Below the pieces are notes generated by a model, which saw only the letters and a list, made by a program, of their open reading frames with translations, searched no databases and was not told where the DNA came from. The position numbers and the translations under genes were made by a program. A stretch of DNA of 35,421 bases, taken from the NCBI RefSeq assembly GCF_003389455.1, contig NZ_QUAC01000070.1:1-35421 (forward strand), in the 5' to 3' direction. Shown here one piece after another: positions 1 to 8,012 of this stretch; positions within the stretch are counted from its first letter, which is position 1, and every line of letters begins with the position of its first letter. Source of the DNA: Streptomyces inhibens (GTDB lineage Bacteria; Actinomycetota; Actinomycetes; Streptomycetales; Streptomycetaceae).

Positions 1-38
1 GGGGTGCGGAGCAGCCTCAGTCGTCTGCTCCGCACCCC
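1..38 (-). terminator. Perfect 14-bp terminator hairpin after the glyoxylate operon
   Basis: Bases 1-14 are the exact reverse complement of bases 25-38, with a 10-nt loop. The hairpin lies 48 bp past the stop codon of the dehydrogenase gene on the minus strand. There is no T-run, as is usual for actinomycete terminators. The window starts exactly at the stem, so the stem may be longer. Confidence 0.75.
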
Positions 39-48
39 GCCGGCAGCG

Positions 49-70
49 GCCGCGGCCCCTCAGCCGCGGC
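49..70 (-). terminator. Second 8-bp stem-loop after the glyoxylate operon
   Basis: GCCGCGGC at 49-56 pairs with GCCGCGGC at 63-70 across a 6-nt loop. With the hairpin at 1-38 it forms a tandem terminator directly behind the stop codon at 86. Confidence 0.5.
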
Positions 71-85
71 AGTGAACCGGGCCCC

Positions 86-955
86 TCAACCTCGGTCGTA
101 GGCGTGGAATCCCCGGCCCGTTTTGCGGCCGAGCAATCCCGCCTCCACCATGCGCTGCAGCAGTGGCGGAGGAGCGTAGTGCGGTTCCTTGAACTCTTCG
201 TACAGGGAATCCGCGATGGCGGCCACCGTATCGAGGCCGATCAGGTCGGCCAGCCGGAGCGGACCCATGGGGTGGGCGCAGCCCGCTTCCATGCCCGTGT
301 CCACATCGGCCGCGGTGGCGAAGCCGGACTCGGCCATACGGATCGCGGACAGGAGATAGGGGATCAGCAGCGCGTTGACGATGAAGCCGGCCCGGTCCTG
401 GGAGCGGATCACCCGCTTGCCCAGGGCATCGACGGCGAACTTCTCGACGGCCGCCACGGTGCCGGGCGCGGTGTGGAGCGAGGCCACGACCTCCACCAGC
501 GGCAGGACGGGAACCGGGTGGAAGAAGTGCAGGCCCACGACGCGGTCGGCCCGGCGGGTGGCCATGCCGAGACGCATGATCGGGAGGGCGGAGGTGTTGG
601 TGGCGAGAATGGCTTCCGGGTCCTCGACGATCTTGTCGAGGGCGCCAAAGACCTCCGCCTTGACCTCTTCGTTCTCGACCACGGCCTCCATGACGAGCTG
701 CCGGTCGGCCAGGTCGTCCAGGCTTCCGGTGAAGACCAGCCGGGCCAGTGCGTCCTCGGCGGCCGGACGGTCCAGCTTCCCCCGCCGAACAGCGCGTTCC
801 AAGGAGTGGGTGAGGCGTTCGCGGGCCGCGCGGGCGGCGGTCGCGTCCGCCTCGCAGACCACGGTGTCCAGCCCCGCACGGGCGCAGACCTCGGCGATCC
901 CGGCCCCCATCTGGCCGCCGCCGACGATGCCGACCCGGCGGATCGGCGCGCTCAT
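86..955 (-). CDS. 3-hydroxyacyl-CoA (3-hydroxybutyryl-CoA) dehydrogenase
   Basis: This 289-residue protein is a stand-alone, NAD(P)-dependent 3-hydroxyacyl-CoA dehydrogenase that interconverts 3-hydroxybutyryl-CoA and acetoacetyl-CoA in the cytosol. It has the N-terminal Rossmann motif GIVGGGQMGAGIAE at residues 8-21. The active-site stretch GLHFFHPVPVLPLVE carries the family's catalytic His and Glu, and the protein ends in the usual GRKTGRGFHAYD. Length is normal for the single-domain family (about 280-290). The ATG at 955 overlaps the stop of aceB as ATGA, so the two are translationally coupled. Its place behind isocitrate lyase and malate synthase suggests a role in using C2 or short-chain acyl units, or in poly-3-hydroxybutyrate/ethylmalonyl-type chemistry; that role is inference. 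Confidence 0.9.
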   Translation of the reverse strand: MSAPIRRVGIVGGGQMGAGIAEVCARAGLDTVVCEADATAARAARERLTHSLERAVRRGKLDRPAAEDALARLVFTGSLDDLADRQLVMEAVVENEEVKAEVFGALDKIVEDPEAILATNTSALPIMRLGMATRRADRVVGLHFFHPVPVLPLVEVVASLHTAPGTVAAVEKFAVDALGKRVIRSQDRAGFIVNALLIPYLLSAIRMAESGFATAADVDTGMEAGCAHPMGPLRLADLIGLDTVAAIADSLYEEFKEPHYAPPPLLQRMVEAGLLGRKTGRGFHAYDRG

Positions 956-2559
956 GACCGCACCGCCGGACGGCGTACGGGGGTACGGCGGTGCACGAGG
1001 TGACGGGCGTAGGCGTCCGTGGTGAAGAACGGCGGCAGGTCCCGCGACAGCGCCGTACGGTCGAAGAGATCGCGGGCCTGCGCCACGCATGCCGCGGGGT
1101 CCTCCCGGGCGAAGGCCGCGCACTCCGTGTCGAGCAGCCCGAGCACGGTGTCGCGGGTGACCGCGCCGTGCCGCAGCCACTGCCATATCTGGACGCGGGC
1201 GAGCTCGGCGGTGGCGGCGTCCGCCACGGCCCCGCAGTGGGTCACCGTTCCCCGGCCGCGCAGCCAGGCGTCGAAGTAGCGCAGGGCGAGGGCGAGATAG
1301 GAGCGGATGCCCTCGGGGGTGGGCGGACCACTGGTGCGGCGGATACAGAGCAGATGCGCGGCGGATACGTCGACGTCGTCCCGTGTGTGCTCGATCTGGT
1401 GCGGCCGGCCGGCGAGCACGGCGTCGAAGGCCGCGCGGCAGGCGGGGACCAGGGCGGGATGGGCGACCTGGGAGCCGTCGAAACCGTCCTGGGCCTCGCG
1501 TTCCTTGTCGAGCCGCAGCCCGGCCAGGGCCGCCTCGTCGCTCGGCGCATCGCGGCCGGGGGCATGGGTGGCCATGGCGCCGATCGCATGGGCGCCCCGC
1601 CGGTGGCAGGTGCGCACCAGCAGTTCGGTGCAGGCACGCAGGAAAGGGGCCGTCATGGTGACCTTCGCGCGGTCGGGGAGGACGAAGTCCGGTCGGTGGG
1701 CGAAGTTCTTGATCAGGCTGGCGAGGTAGTTCCCGCGTCCGGTGTGCAAACCGGCGCTGTGTTCCCGTAGTTCGTAGAGGATCTCCTCCATCTCGAAGGC
1801 CGCGGTGACCGTCTCGATGACGACGGTGGCACGGATGGTGCCGCGCGGGACGCCCAGCAGGTCCTGGGCGAGGACGAAGACGTCGTTCCAGAGCCGGGCG
1901 TCGTAGCGGTTTTCGAGCTGGGGGAGCGAGAAGTAGGGGCCGTGGCCGGCGTCGATCCGCCGTGCGGCGCAGTGGAAGAAGAAGAGGCCGAAGTCCACCA
2001 GGGAGGCGGGGACGGGGCGGCCGTCGATGCGCAGGTGCTGCTCGGTGAGGTGCCAGCCCCGGGGGCGGACCATGAGGGCCGGGACGGGAGCGTCGGGCCG
2101 CCGCTCGCCCCGGGGAGCGGTGAGGCCGAGCCGTCGGTCGCTGATGTCGAGCAGGTTCAGCTGGCCGCCGATGATGTTGTCCCAGGTGGGCGAGGTGGCG
2201 TCGGCGAAGTCGGCGATCCACACCTGCGCGCCGGAGGTGAGGGCGTCGAGGGCCGTGCGGCGGTCGGGCGGGCCGGCGATCTCCACCCGGCGGTCGGCCA
2301 GGCCCGGCGCCGGCGGAGCGACCCGCCAGTCGGGGTCGGTGCGTACGGCGGAGGTGGCGCGCGAGAAGTCGAGCGGGATACCGGAGGCGAGCAGCGCGGC
2401 GCGGCGGCGTCGCTCGGTGATCAGGTCCAGGCGCCGGTCGGCGAAGGCGGCATCGAGGCGGCCGATGAAGTCCAGAGCCGCGGGGGTGAGGATCTCGTCG
2501 TGACGGTCGCCCGGTGTGCCGAGAACCTGGACGGCGCTGGTCAGTTCGGTGGGAGGCAT
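952..2559 (-). CDS. aceB: Malate synthase A family, with altered metal-site signature
   Basis: The 535-residue protein aligns along its whole length with the short (A-type) malate synthases, which condense glyoxylate with acetyl-CoA to malate. Visible landmarks are TWDNIIGGQLNLLD (125-138), VRPRGWHLTEQH with the glyoxylate-binding Arg165, IETVTAAFEMEEILYELREH from 248, and ADAATAELARVQIWQWL with the expected catalytic-base Asp447. In the family signature, normally GLNxGRWDY, this protein reads GLHTGRGNY (270-278): the Mg-ligand Asp is Asn277, Trp is Gly276 and Asn is His272. The first Mg ligand, Glu249, is kept at the right 28-residue distance. The ATG at 2559 has GAGGAG seven bases upstream. 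Catalysis should be tested rather than assumed; the gene is otherwise intact and shows no decay. Confidence 0.85.
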   Translation of the reverse strand: MPPTELTSAVQVLGTPGDRHDEILTPAALDFIGRLDAAFADRRLDLITERRRRAALLASGIPLDFSRATSAVRTDPDWRVAPPAPGLADRRVEIAGPPDRRTALDALTSGAQVWIADFADATSPTWDNIIGGQLNLLDISDRRLGLTAPRGERRPDAPVPALMVRPRGWHLTEQHLRIDGRPVPASLVDFGLFFFHCAARRIDAGHGPYFSLPQLENRYDARLWNDVFVLAQDLLGVPRGTIRATVVIETVTAAFEMEEILYELREHSAGLHTGRGNYLASLIKNFAHRPDFVLPDRAKVTMTAPFLRACTELLVRTCHRRGAHAIGAMATHAPGRDAPSDEAALAGLRLDKEREAQDGFDGSQVAHPALVPACRAAFDAVLAGRPHQIEHTRDDVDVSAAHLLCIRRTSGPPTPEGIRSYLALALRYFDAWLRGRGTVTHCGAVADAATAELARVQIWQWLRHGAVTRDTVLGLLDTECAAFAREDPAACVAQARDLFDRTALSRDLPPFFTTDAYARHLVHRRTPVRRPAVRS

Positions 2560-2585
2560 GCGGGGGCTCCTCAGCGGAGTGGGGC

Positions 2586-2623
2586 GGTGCGGGCCGGACG
2601 GAGACGGGCGTCCGGCCCGCACC
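2586..2623 (-). terminator. Perfect 15-bp stem-loop between aceA and aceB
   Basis: Bases 2586-2600 are exactly complementary to 2609-2623 with an 8-nt loop. The hairpin lies in the aceA-aceB spacer on the minus strand, 26 bp before the aceB start. It could end most aceA transcripts, protect the upstream message or lower aceB expression relative to aceA. Confidence 0.6.
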
Positions 2624-2660
2624 CGGAGAGCGGCCCGGGCGACGCCCTCGTCGAACGGGT

Positions 2661-2679
2661 GGCCCGGCGGGACCGGGCC
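2661..2679 (-). terminator. 7-bp GC stem-loop just past aceA
   Basis: GGCCCGG at 2661-2667 pairs with CCGGGCC at 2673-2679 over a 5-nt loop, 14 bp past the aceA stop codon. Together with the longer stem at 2586-2623 it makes a two-hairpin spacer. Confidence 0.45.
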
Positions 2680-2693
2680 GGGCCAGAGCGGCT

Positions 2694-3989
2694 CTAGTGG
2701 AACTGCTCTTCCTCGGTGGAGCCGGCGAGCGCGGTGGTCGAGGAGGCCGGGTTGAGCGCCGTGGAGACCCGGTCGAAGTAGCCGGTGCCGACCTCGCGCT
2801 GGTGCTTGACGGCGGTGAAGCCGTACTGCTGGGCGGCGAACTCCTTCTCCTGGAGGTCGACATACGCGGTCATGCCGGACTCGGCGTAGCCACGGGCCAG
2901 CTCGAACATCGCGTGGTTGAGGGAGTGGAACCCGGCCAGGGTGATGAACTGGAAGCGGTAGCCCATCGCGCCCAGCTCCCGCTGGAACTTGGCGATCTGG
3001 TCATCGTCCAGCGCGGCCTTCCAGTTGAAGGACGGCGAGCAGTTGTAGGCCAGCATCTGGTCCGGGTACCGCGCATGGATGGCCTCCGCGAACTCCCGGG
3101 CCTGCGCCAGGTCCGGAGTGCCCGTCTCCACCCACAGCAGATCCGCGTACGGGGCGTAGGCCAGGCCGCGGGCGATCACCGGGGCCATACCGTTCTCGAC
3201 CCGGTAGAAGCCCTCGGCGGTCCGCTCGCCGGTGCAGAAGCGGGCGTCGCGCTCGTCCACGTCACTGGTGAGGAGGTTCGCGGCCAGTGCGTCGGTACGG
3301 GCCACGATCACGGTCGGCACATCGGCGATATCGGCCGCGAGCCGGGCGGCGTTGAGGGTGCGGATGTGCTGTGCGGTGGGCACCAGGACCTTGCCGCCGA
3401 GGTGGCCGCACTTCTTCTCGGACGCCAGCTGGTCCTCGTAGTGAATGCCCGCGGCGCCGGCCGCGATCATCGCCTTGGTCAGCTCGAAGGCGTTGAGCGG
3501 ACCGCCGAAACCGGCCTCGGCGTCGGCGACGATCGGCGCCAGCCAGTCGATGCGCTCATCCGCACCGGTTCCGCCGCCCTCCACGGTGGCGATCTGGTCG
3601 GCGCGCAGCAGCGCATTGTTGATCCGGCGCACCACCTGCGGAACGGAGTTGGCGGGGTAGAGACTCTGGTCCGGGTAGGTGTGACCGGCCTGGTTGGCGT
3701 CCGCCGCGACCTGCCAGCCGGAGAGGTAGATGGCCTGCAGACCGGCCTTGACCTGCTGCACCGCCTGACCACCCGTCAGCGCGCCGAGCGCATGGACATA
3801 GTCCTGGGTGTGGAGTTGCCGCCACAGCCGCTCGGCGCCGCGCCGGGCCAGGGTGTGCTCCTCGCGGACGCTGCCGGACAGCCGCACCACGTCCTCGGCG
3901 CCGTACGTGCGCTCAACTCCCTTCCAGCGCGGGTCCGTTGCCCACCGCTGTGCCAGCTCTTCGGCCGTCGTCGTGTCCGTCTGCGCCAT
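2694..3989 (-). CDS. aceA: Isocitrate lyase
   Basis: Isocitrate lyase splits isocitrate into glyoxylate and succinate, the first step of the glyoxylate shunt, in the cytosol. The 431-residue product has the family signature KKCGHLGGK at 192-200 with the catalytic Cys194, preceded by the Mg-binding YEDQ region (184-187) and the ADAEAGFGG stretch (156-163). Length matches the short bacterial/actinobacterial Icl1 type (about 428-435). The ATG at 3989 has GGGAGA upstream. Malate synthase and a hydroxyacyl-CoA dehydrogenase follow on the same strand, and a RamB-type regulator is divergent, so control by carbon source (acetate, fatty acids) is the expected reading. Confidence 0.97.
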   Translation of the reverse strand: MAQTDTTTAEELAQRWATDPRWKGVERTYGAEDVVRLSGSVREEHTLARRGAERLWRQLHTQDYVHALGALTGGQAVQQVKAGLQAIYLSGWQVAADANQAGHTYPDQSLYPANSVPQVVRRINNALLRADQIATVEGGGTGADERIDWLAPIVADAEAGFGGPLNAFELTKAMIAAGAAGIHYEDQLASEKKCGHLGGKVLVPTAQHIRTLNAARLAADIADVPTVIVARTDALAANLLTSDVDERDARFCTGERTAEGFYRVENGMAPVIARGLAYAPYADLLWVETGTPDLAQAREFAEAIHARYPDQMLAYNCSPSFNWKAALDDDQIAKFQRELGAMGYRFQFITLAGFHSLNHAMFELARGYAESGMTAYVDLQEKEFAAQQYGFTAVKHQREVGTGYFDRVSTALNPASSTTALAGSTEEEQFH

Positions 3990-4046
3990 GACCGTCTCCC
4001 GGGGTCGCCTGTATCGCCTGGTGCGTGTGAAGTGTGCGAAGGGCTA

Positions 4047-4059
4047 GGCACTGAGTGCC
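4047..4059. promoter_or_regulatory. Palindrome, aceA-proximal copy
   Basis: GGCAC-TGA-GTGCC is a perfect 5-3-5 inverted repeat 58 bp upstream of the aceA ATG. It matches the 4231-4245 palindrome at all core positions except one spacer base. It is a likely operator or symmetric activator site. Confidence 0.45.
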
Positions 4060-4230
4060 GTACCTTCTGTGCCGCCGCCCGCCGGACCCCTCCCGGTGTG
4101 TGGAGAGGTGAGCAATGCGCCCGGGTGGCCGGACCGGAACGCCGAGATTCCCGACGTCAGGGCCTGAAATCGGGCCCGGAGTTCCGCTCCGGCCGCCGGG
4201 GTCCGGCGGGCCGCACTCAGACTCTGGCAG

Positions 4231-4245
4231 TGGCACCGAGTGCCA
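4231..4245. promoter_or_regulatory. Palindrome, regulator-proximal copy
   Basis: TGGCAC-CGA-GTGCCA is a perfect 6-3-6 inverted repeat and the second copy of the motif at 4047-4059. Its presence near both divergent promoters suggests one factor controls both. Confidence 0.45.
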
Positions 4246-4259
4246 TCAACCATGGCTGC

Positions 4260-4308
4260 TTGCCAACTTCAGCGCATCTTCCGACGCTGTTTTGCCAACC
4301 TTGCCAAC
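4260..4308. promoter_or_regulatory. Three TTGCCAAC direct repeats
   Basis: Exact 8-mers occur at 4260-4267, 4292-4299 and 4301-4308. The last two are one base apart and the first is 32 bp upstream. They end 60 bp before the GTG of the regulator gene, a sensible position for autoregulatory sites of a RamB-like protein. Confidence 0.5.
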
Positions 4309-4368
4309 ATCTCAAGTCCGGCTTCCCCCTGGTCGGATAGGCTTCAGCCGCATCGAAGGGACATCCCG

Positions 4369-5778
4369 GTGAGCAAGACATACGCGGGGGCGCGGCTGCG
4401 ACGGCTGCGCGAGGAGCGACGGCTCAGCCAGGCCGAACTGGCGCGCATACTGGCGATTTCGCCCAGCTACCTCAACCAGATGGAACACGACTCCCGGCCG
4501 CTGACCGTGCCGGTACTGCTGCGCCTCACCGAGGCGTTCGGGGTGGACCCCGGCTTCTTCTCGGCACGCGACACCAGCAGACTCGTCGCCGACCTGCGCG
4601 AAACGCTCGCCGACGAGGTCGCTGCCGCCCGGGTGTCCCCCTCCGACCTCTCCGAACTGGCCTCCCGGCTACCGGCCGTGGCCGGCGTCCTGCTCGATCT
4701 GGGACGGCGCAACCAGACGCTGGCCGAGCGGCTGGCCGAGGCGACGGACGGCCGCGACCACGACCACCCGGCCGCGCCGCGCTCGCCGCACGAGGAGATC
4801 CGGGAGTTCTTCTACCGCCGCCAGAACTATCTGCACGACCTCGATCTCGCCGCCGAGAACCTCGCGGACGAGATGGACATCCGTCCCGGCGAGGTACTGC
4901 GCGCCCTCTCCGCCCGGCTCGCCGAACGCCATGGCGTCCGTCTCGCGGCCGACTCCGACCGCTTGCACCACTACGACGCGACGGCCCGGGTGCTGCACCT
5001 GTCCAACCGTCTGCGCCCGGGCCAGCAGGCCTTCCGTATGGCCACGCAACTCGCCCTGCTGGAGTACGCCGAGGAGCTGTCCGCACTCGCCGCTGAGGAC
5101 TACGAGAAGGGCTCGACCACCTGGTCGCTGGCCCGGATCGGCATCGCCAACTATGTGGCCGCCGCGCTGATCCTCCCGTACCGCGCCTTCCACGCCGCCG
5201 CCGAGGAAGTGCGCTACGACCTCGAACGCCTCACCGACCGCTTCGGCCTCGGCTACGAGACGGTCTGCCACCGCCTCAGCACCCTCCAGCGCCCACGCCT
5301 GCGGGGCGTGCCGTTCTCCTTCGTACGCGTCGACCGCGCGGGCAATATGTCCAAACGCCAGTCGGCCACCGGCTTCCACTTCTCCCGCGCGGGCGGCACC
5401 TGCCCGCTGTGGAACGTGTACGAGGCGTTCACGGCACCCGGCCGCATCCATGTCCAGATCGCCGCGATGCCGGACGGACAGCGCTACTTGTGGACCGCCC
5501 GCGCCCTCACCCGCCACCGCGGCGGCTGGGGAGAGCCGGGCAAGACCTTCGCCATCGGCCTCGGCTGCGAGATCCGGCACGCCTCCCGGCTCGTCTACTC
5601 CGACGGTCTCGACCTGGCCAACGCCTCCGCCGCCACCCCCATCGGCATGGGCTGCCGGATCTGCGAGCGCCTCGACTGCCCCCAGCGCGCCGTACCGCCC
5701 CTGGGGCGGCCGCTCGCCATCGATGAGAACAGCAGCACTTTCGTGCCGTACCCCGTCCGGGACCGTACGGACCGCTGA
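4369..5778 (+). CDS. RamB/ScfR-type XRE regulator of acetate or short-chain fatty acid metabolism
   Basis: This 469-residue protein has an N-terminal XRE helix-turn-helix (about residues 7-62, with LSQAELARILAISPSYLNQ), a central IrrE/peptidase-like region (about 150-300) and a C-terminal short-chain fatty-acyl regulator domain. The C-terminal domain contains the conserved Cys clusters GTCPLW, GLGCEIR and GMGCRICERLDCPQRA. Size and layout match mycobacterial RamB (about 470 residues), which controls isocitrate lyase, and the related PrpR propionate regulators. The divergent neighbour is aceA, which supports the RamB assignment. The GTG at 4369 is preferred over the upstream in-frame ATG at 4240 because GAAGGGA precedes it and the family begins near this point. 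Ligand is likely an acyl-CoA (inference from relatives). Confidence 0.85.
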   Translation: MSKTYAGARLRRLREERRLSQAELARILAISPSYLNQMEHDSRPLTVPVLLRLTEAFGVDPGFFSARDTSRLVADLRETLADEVAAARVSPSDLSELASRLPAVAGVLLDLGRRNQTLAERLAEATDGRDHDHPAAPRSPHEEIREFFYRRQNYLHDLDLAAENLADEMDIRPGEVLRALSARLAERHGVRLAADSDRLHHYDATARVLHLSNRLRPGQQAFRMATQLALLEYAEELSALAAEDYEKGSTTWSLARIGIANYVAAALILPYRAFHAAAEEVRYDLERLTDRFGLGYETVCHRLSTLQRPRLRGVPFSFVRVDRAGNMSKRQSATGFHFSRAGGTCPLWNVYEAFTAPGRIHVQIAAMPDGQRYLWTARALTRHRGGWGEPGKTFAIGLGCEIRHASRLVYSDGLDLANASAATPIGMGCRICERLDCPQRAVPPLGRPLAIDENSSTFVPYPVRDRTDR

Positions 5779-5894
5779 CCCGGGCGCGGGCAGGGACCCG
5801 CACGGCGCTCGGCGGCGAAAGGCGTGCCGGTCGGCCCGGCGTTACGTTGGAAGACCACGCGCCTCGGGCCCTGCGCAGATCGCGGAGTGTGGAC

Positions 5895-6779
5895 ATGACC
5901 AATCAGCCCCTCTCGGGCCGGACCGCCGTCGTGACCGGCGCTGCCCGCGGGCTGGGGGCGTGCATGGCACAAGCGCTCGTACGCCGCGGAGCAACGGTCG
6001 CGCTGATCGGGCTCGAAGAACCCGAGCTTCAGCAGGTCGCGGCGTCCCTTCCCGGCCGCGCCCGTTACTGGTCCGCGGACATCACCGACGAGGGCGCGCT
6101 GACGGACGCCGCCGACAGCGTGCGGCAATGCCTGGGGCCGCCGTCCGTGCTGGTCGCCAACGCGGGTGTCGTTGCCGGCGGCCCGTTCCTGCACAGCGAT
6201 CCGGCCGTCTGGCGCCGGGTGGTGGAGGTCAACCTGATCGGCAGCTGCCTCACGGTGCGCGCCTTCCTCCCCGGGCTCCTCGCCACGCGCGGCTACTACC
6301 TGCAGATCGCCTCCCTCGCGGCGATCACCGCAGTGCCCATGATGTCCACGTACTGCGCTTCCAAGGCGGGCGTCGAGGCGTTCGCGCATGCGCTGCGCGC
6401 CGAAGTGGCGCACACCGGCGTCGATGTCGGCATCGCCTACCTCAGCTGGGCCGACACCGACATGATCCACGTCCCTGTGCTGAGGGAACTTCGTGCCGGT
6501 CTGCCGTGGCCCGCGGGAAAGATCTATCCGCCCCAACAGGTTGCCGACCGCCTGGTCCGCGGCATCGAGCGACGGGAGCCCGCCGTCTACGCCCAGCCGT
6601 GGCTGCGCGCCGTGCAGGCGCTACGAGGCGGCGCGCCGGGCGTCATCATGCGCCGGTCCCGCCATCAACTGCGCCGCCTGGTGAGCCGCGGTGACATCGA
6701 GGCGACGGGGCTGGTGGGCGAAGGGGGGAGGGCTGACGAGGCGGCCAGATCCGCCGGGGCCCGCATGCTGGACGGCTGA
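5895..6779 (+). CDS. SDR family NAD(P)-dependent oxidoreductase
   Basis: The 294-residue protein is a classical short-chain dehydrogenase/reductase. It has the cofactor motif TGAARGLG near residues 15-22, the NAGV motif (VANAGVV), a catalytic Ser in the QIASLAA stretch and the YCASK catalytic motif. Acidic and hydrophobic residues after the second strand do not settle NADH versus NADPH. The C-terminal ~70 residues after YPPQQVADRLVRGIERREP are typical of SDRs of the acylglycerone-reductase-like group, which often act on lipids or xenobiotics; the substrate is not predictable. The ATG at 5895 has GGAG seven bases before it. It stands alone between the regulator and the capA-like gene. Confidence 0.85.
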   Translation: MTNQPLSGRTAVVTGAARGLGACMAQALVRRGATVALIGLEEPELQQVAASLPGRARYWSADITDEGALTDAADSVRQCLGPPSVLVANAGVVAGGPFLHSDPAVWRRVVEVNLIGSCLTVRAFLPGLLATRGYYLQIASLAAITAVPMMSTYCASKAGVEAFAHALRAEVAHTGVDVGIAYLSWADTDMIHVPVLRELRAGLPWPAGKIYPPQQVADRLVRGIERREPAVYAQPWLRAVQALRGGAPGVIMRRSRHQLRRLVSRGDIEATGLVGEGGRADEAARSAGARMLDG

Positions 6780-6849
6780 GCGGGCGCGCACGCCGGGCGG
6801 CGGCGGACAGCGCGTACGCGGTCGCCGCGAAACCTCGGCCGATTGGCCC

Positions 6850-6861
6850 TAACCTGGGGGA
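6850..6861 (+). promoter_or_regulatory. Possible leaderless -10 element for the capA-like gene
   Basis: TAACCT at 6850-6855 lies exactly six bases before the ATG at 6862, the distance expected if transcription starts at the A of the start codon. The intervening GGGGGA could also act as a weak ribosome binding site, so both modes are possible. No convincing -35 is seen. Confidence 0.35.
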
Positions 6862-7974
6862 ATGGGCGGTGACTTGGTCACGCTGTTCCTCTGCGGTGAC
6901 GTCATGCTCGGCCGCGGCGTCGACCAGATCCTGCCGTGTCCCGGCGACCCGGCGCTGCGCGAGGGTTTCGTCCGGGACGCCCGCGACTATGTCGAGCTGG
7001 CGGAGGCGGCGAACGGCCCCATTCCCCGTCCGGTCGACTTCTCCTGGCCATGGGGGGAGGCGCTGCCGGTGCTCGATGAGGCTGCCCCCGCCGCCCGGGT
7101 GATCAACCTGGAGACCAGCATCACCTGCAACGACGCATTCGCACCCGACAAGGCGGTGCACTACCGGATGCATCCCGCGAACCTCTCCTGTCTGGCCGTC
7201 GCCCACCCCGACGTCTGCGTACTGGCCAACAATCACGTGCTGGACTTCGGCCGCGGCGGACTGGAAGAAACGCTCGACACCCTGGCGGGCGCGGGGCTGC
7301 GGACCGCCGGGGCAGGAGCGGACGCCGACGCCGCGAGACGCCCGGCGACCGTCCCTCTCGACGCCGGCCGCCGGCTCCTGGTCTTCTCCTTCGGCATGCC
7401 GTCCAGCGGGATCCCGCACACCTGGGCTGCGACCGCGGCCCGCAGCGGGGTCAACGTGGTGGCCAGGCCGTCTGAGGCCGCCGCGGCCGAGATCATCGGC
7501 CGGGTACGGCAGGTCAAGCGGCCGGGCGATATCGCGGTGGCTTCGGTCCACTGGGGTCCCAACTGGGGCTACGGCGTGACCCACAGCGAGGCCGTCTTCG
7601 TGCGGATGCTCCTGGACGGCGGCGTGGACGTCGTACACGGGCACTCCTCGCACCACCCCCGCTCCCTGGAGGTGCACCGGGGAAAACTGGTGATCCACGG
7701 GTGCGGCGACTTCATCGATGACTACGAGGGCATCACCGGCTACGAGCAGTACCGGGACGACCTGCGGCTGCTCTACCTCGTCTCGGTGGAACCGGACACC
7801 GGCAGGCTCCACGACGTACGGATCACCCCCTTGCAGGCCCGGCGGATGCGGCTGCGGCACGCCTCGACCGAGGACACCCGCTGGCTGCGCGCGCTCCTCG
7901 ACCGGATCGGCCACGGCTTCCGCTCATGCGCCGAGCCCGAACCGGCGGGCACGATCACGCTCAGGCCGTCCTGA
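6862..7974 (+). CDS. CapA-family metallophosphatase-like protein
   Basis: The 370-residue product matches the CapA/PGA_cap family, a calcineurin-like metallophosphoesterase fold first known from poly-gamma-glutamate capsule synthesis. Visible motifs are LFLCGDVMLGRGVD (8-21), VINLETSIT, LANNHVLDFGRGGL, ASVHWGPNWGYGV and VDVVHGHSSHHPRSLEV, which supply the usual Asp, Asn and His metal ligands. No signal peptide or membrane segment is seen, and no capBC genes are nearby. In Streptomyces such stand-alone genes are common and their substrate is unknown, so a capsule role should not be assumed. The last codons are part of a 34-bp tandem duplication that runs past the stop. Confidence 0.85.
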   Translation: MGGDLVTLFLCGDVMLGRGVDQILPCPGDPALREGFVRDARDYVELAEAANGPIPRPVDFSWPWGEALPVLDEAAPAARVINLETSITCNDAFAPDKAVHYRMHPANLSCLAVAHPDVCVLANNHVLDFGRGGLEETLDTLAGAGLRTAGAGADADAARRPATVPLDAGRRLLVFSFGMPSSGIPHTWAATAARSGVNVVARPSEAAAAEIIGRVRQVKRPGDIAVASVHWGPNWGYGVTHSEAVFVRMLLDGGVDVVHGHSSHHPRSLEVHRGKLVIHGCGDFIDDYEGITGYEQYRDDLRLLYLVSVEPDTGRLHDVRITPLQARRMRLRHASTEDTRWLRALLDRIGHGFRSCAEPEPAGTITLRPS

Positions 7975-8012
7975 CACAGCGGGCACGATCACCTCCCGGC
8001 CGCCCTGACACG
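7945..8012 (+). repeat. 34-bp imperfect tandem duplication over the capA-like stop codon
   Basis: The unit beginning GCGGGCACGATCAC at 7945 recurs at 7979 with 28 of 34 positions identical. The first copy contains the TGA stop at 7972-7974, the second lies wholly downstream. This looks like a local duplication that has since diverged. Confidence 0.7.

Larger units (their letters stand above)
3990..4368. promoter_or_regulatory. Divergent aceA / ramB-like control region
   Basis: This 379-bp gap has no convincing coding sequence and separates two divergent genes. It holds three direct copies of TTGCCAAC (4260-4267, 4292-4299, 4301-4308) and two related palindromes, GGCAC-TGA-GTGCC at 4047-4059 and TGGCAC-CGA-GTGCCA at 4231-4245. 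One palindrome lies about 60 bp before aceA and the other about 125 bp before the regulator gene. The TTGCCAAC repeats recall, but are not identical to, the TTTGCAAA-type sites of corynebacterial and mycobacterial RamB. Confidence 0.6.

Noticed and set aside
86..2863. 925-residue open frame on the minus strand running through the aceB region into the dehydrogenase.
   Set aside because: Only its last 289 residues are the dehydrogenase. The rest is an Arg/Pro-rich shadow of aceB in another frame.
4240..4368. 43-residue N-terminal extension of the RamB-like regulator from ATG 4240.
   Set aside because: It would run through the TTGCCAAC repeats, has no Shine-Dalgarno and lies outside the XRE fold; GTG 4369 has a good site.
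6862..7974. Capsule (poly-gamma-glutamate) operon.
   Set aside because: CapA-like gene stands alone; no capB, capC or pgsE-like gene is in the window.
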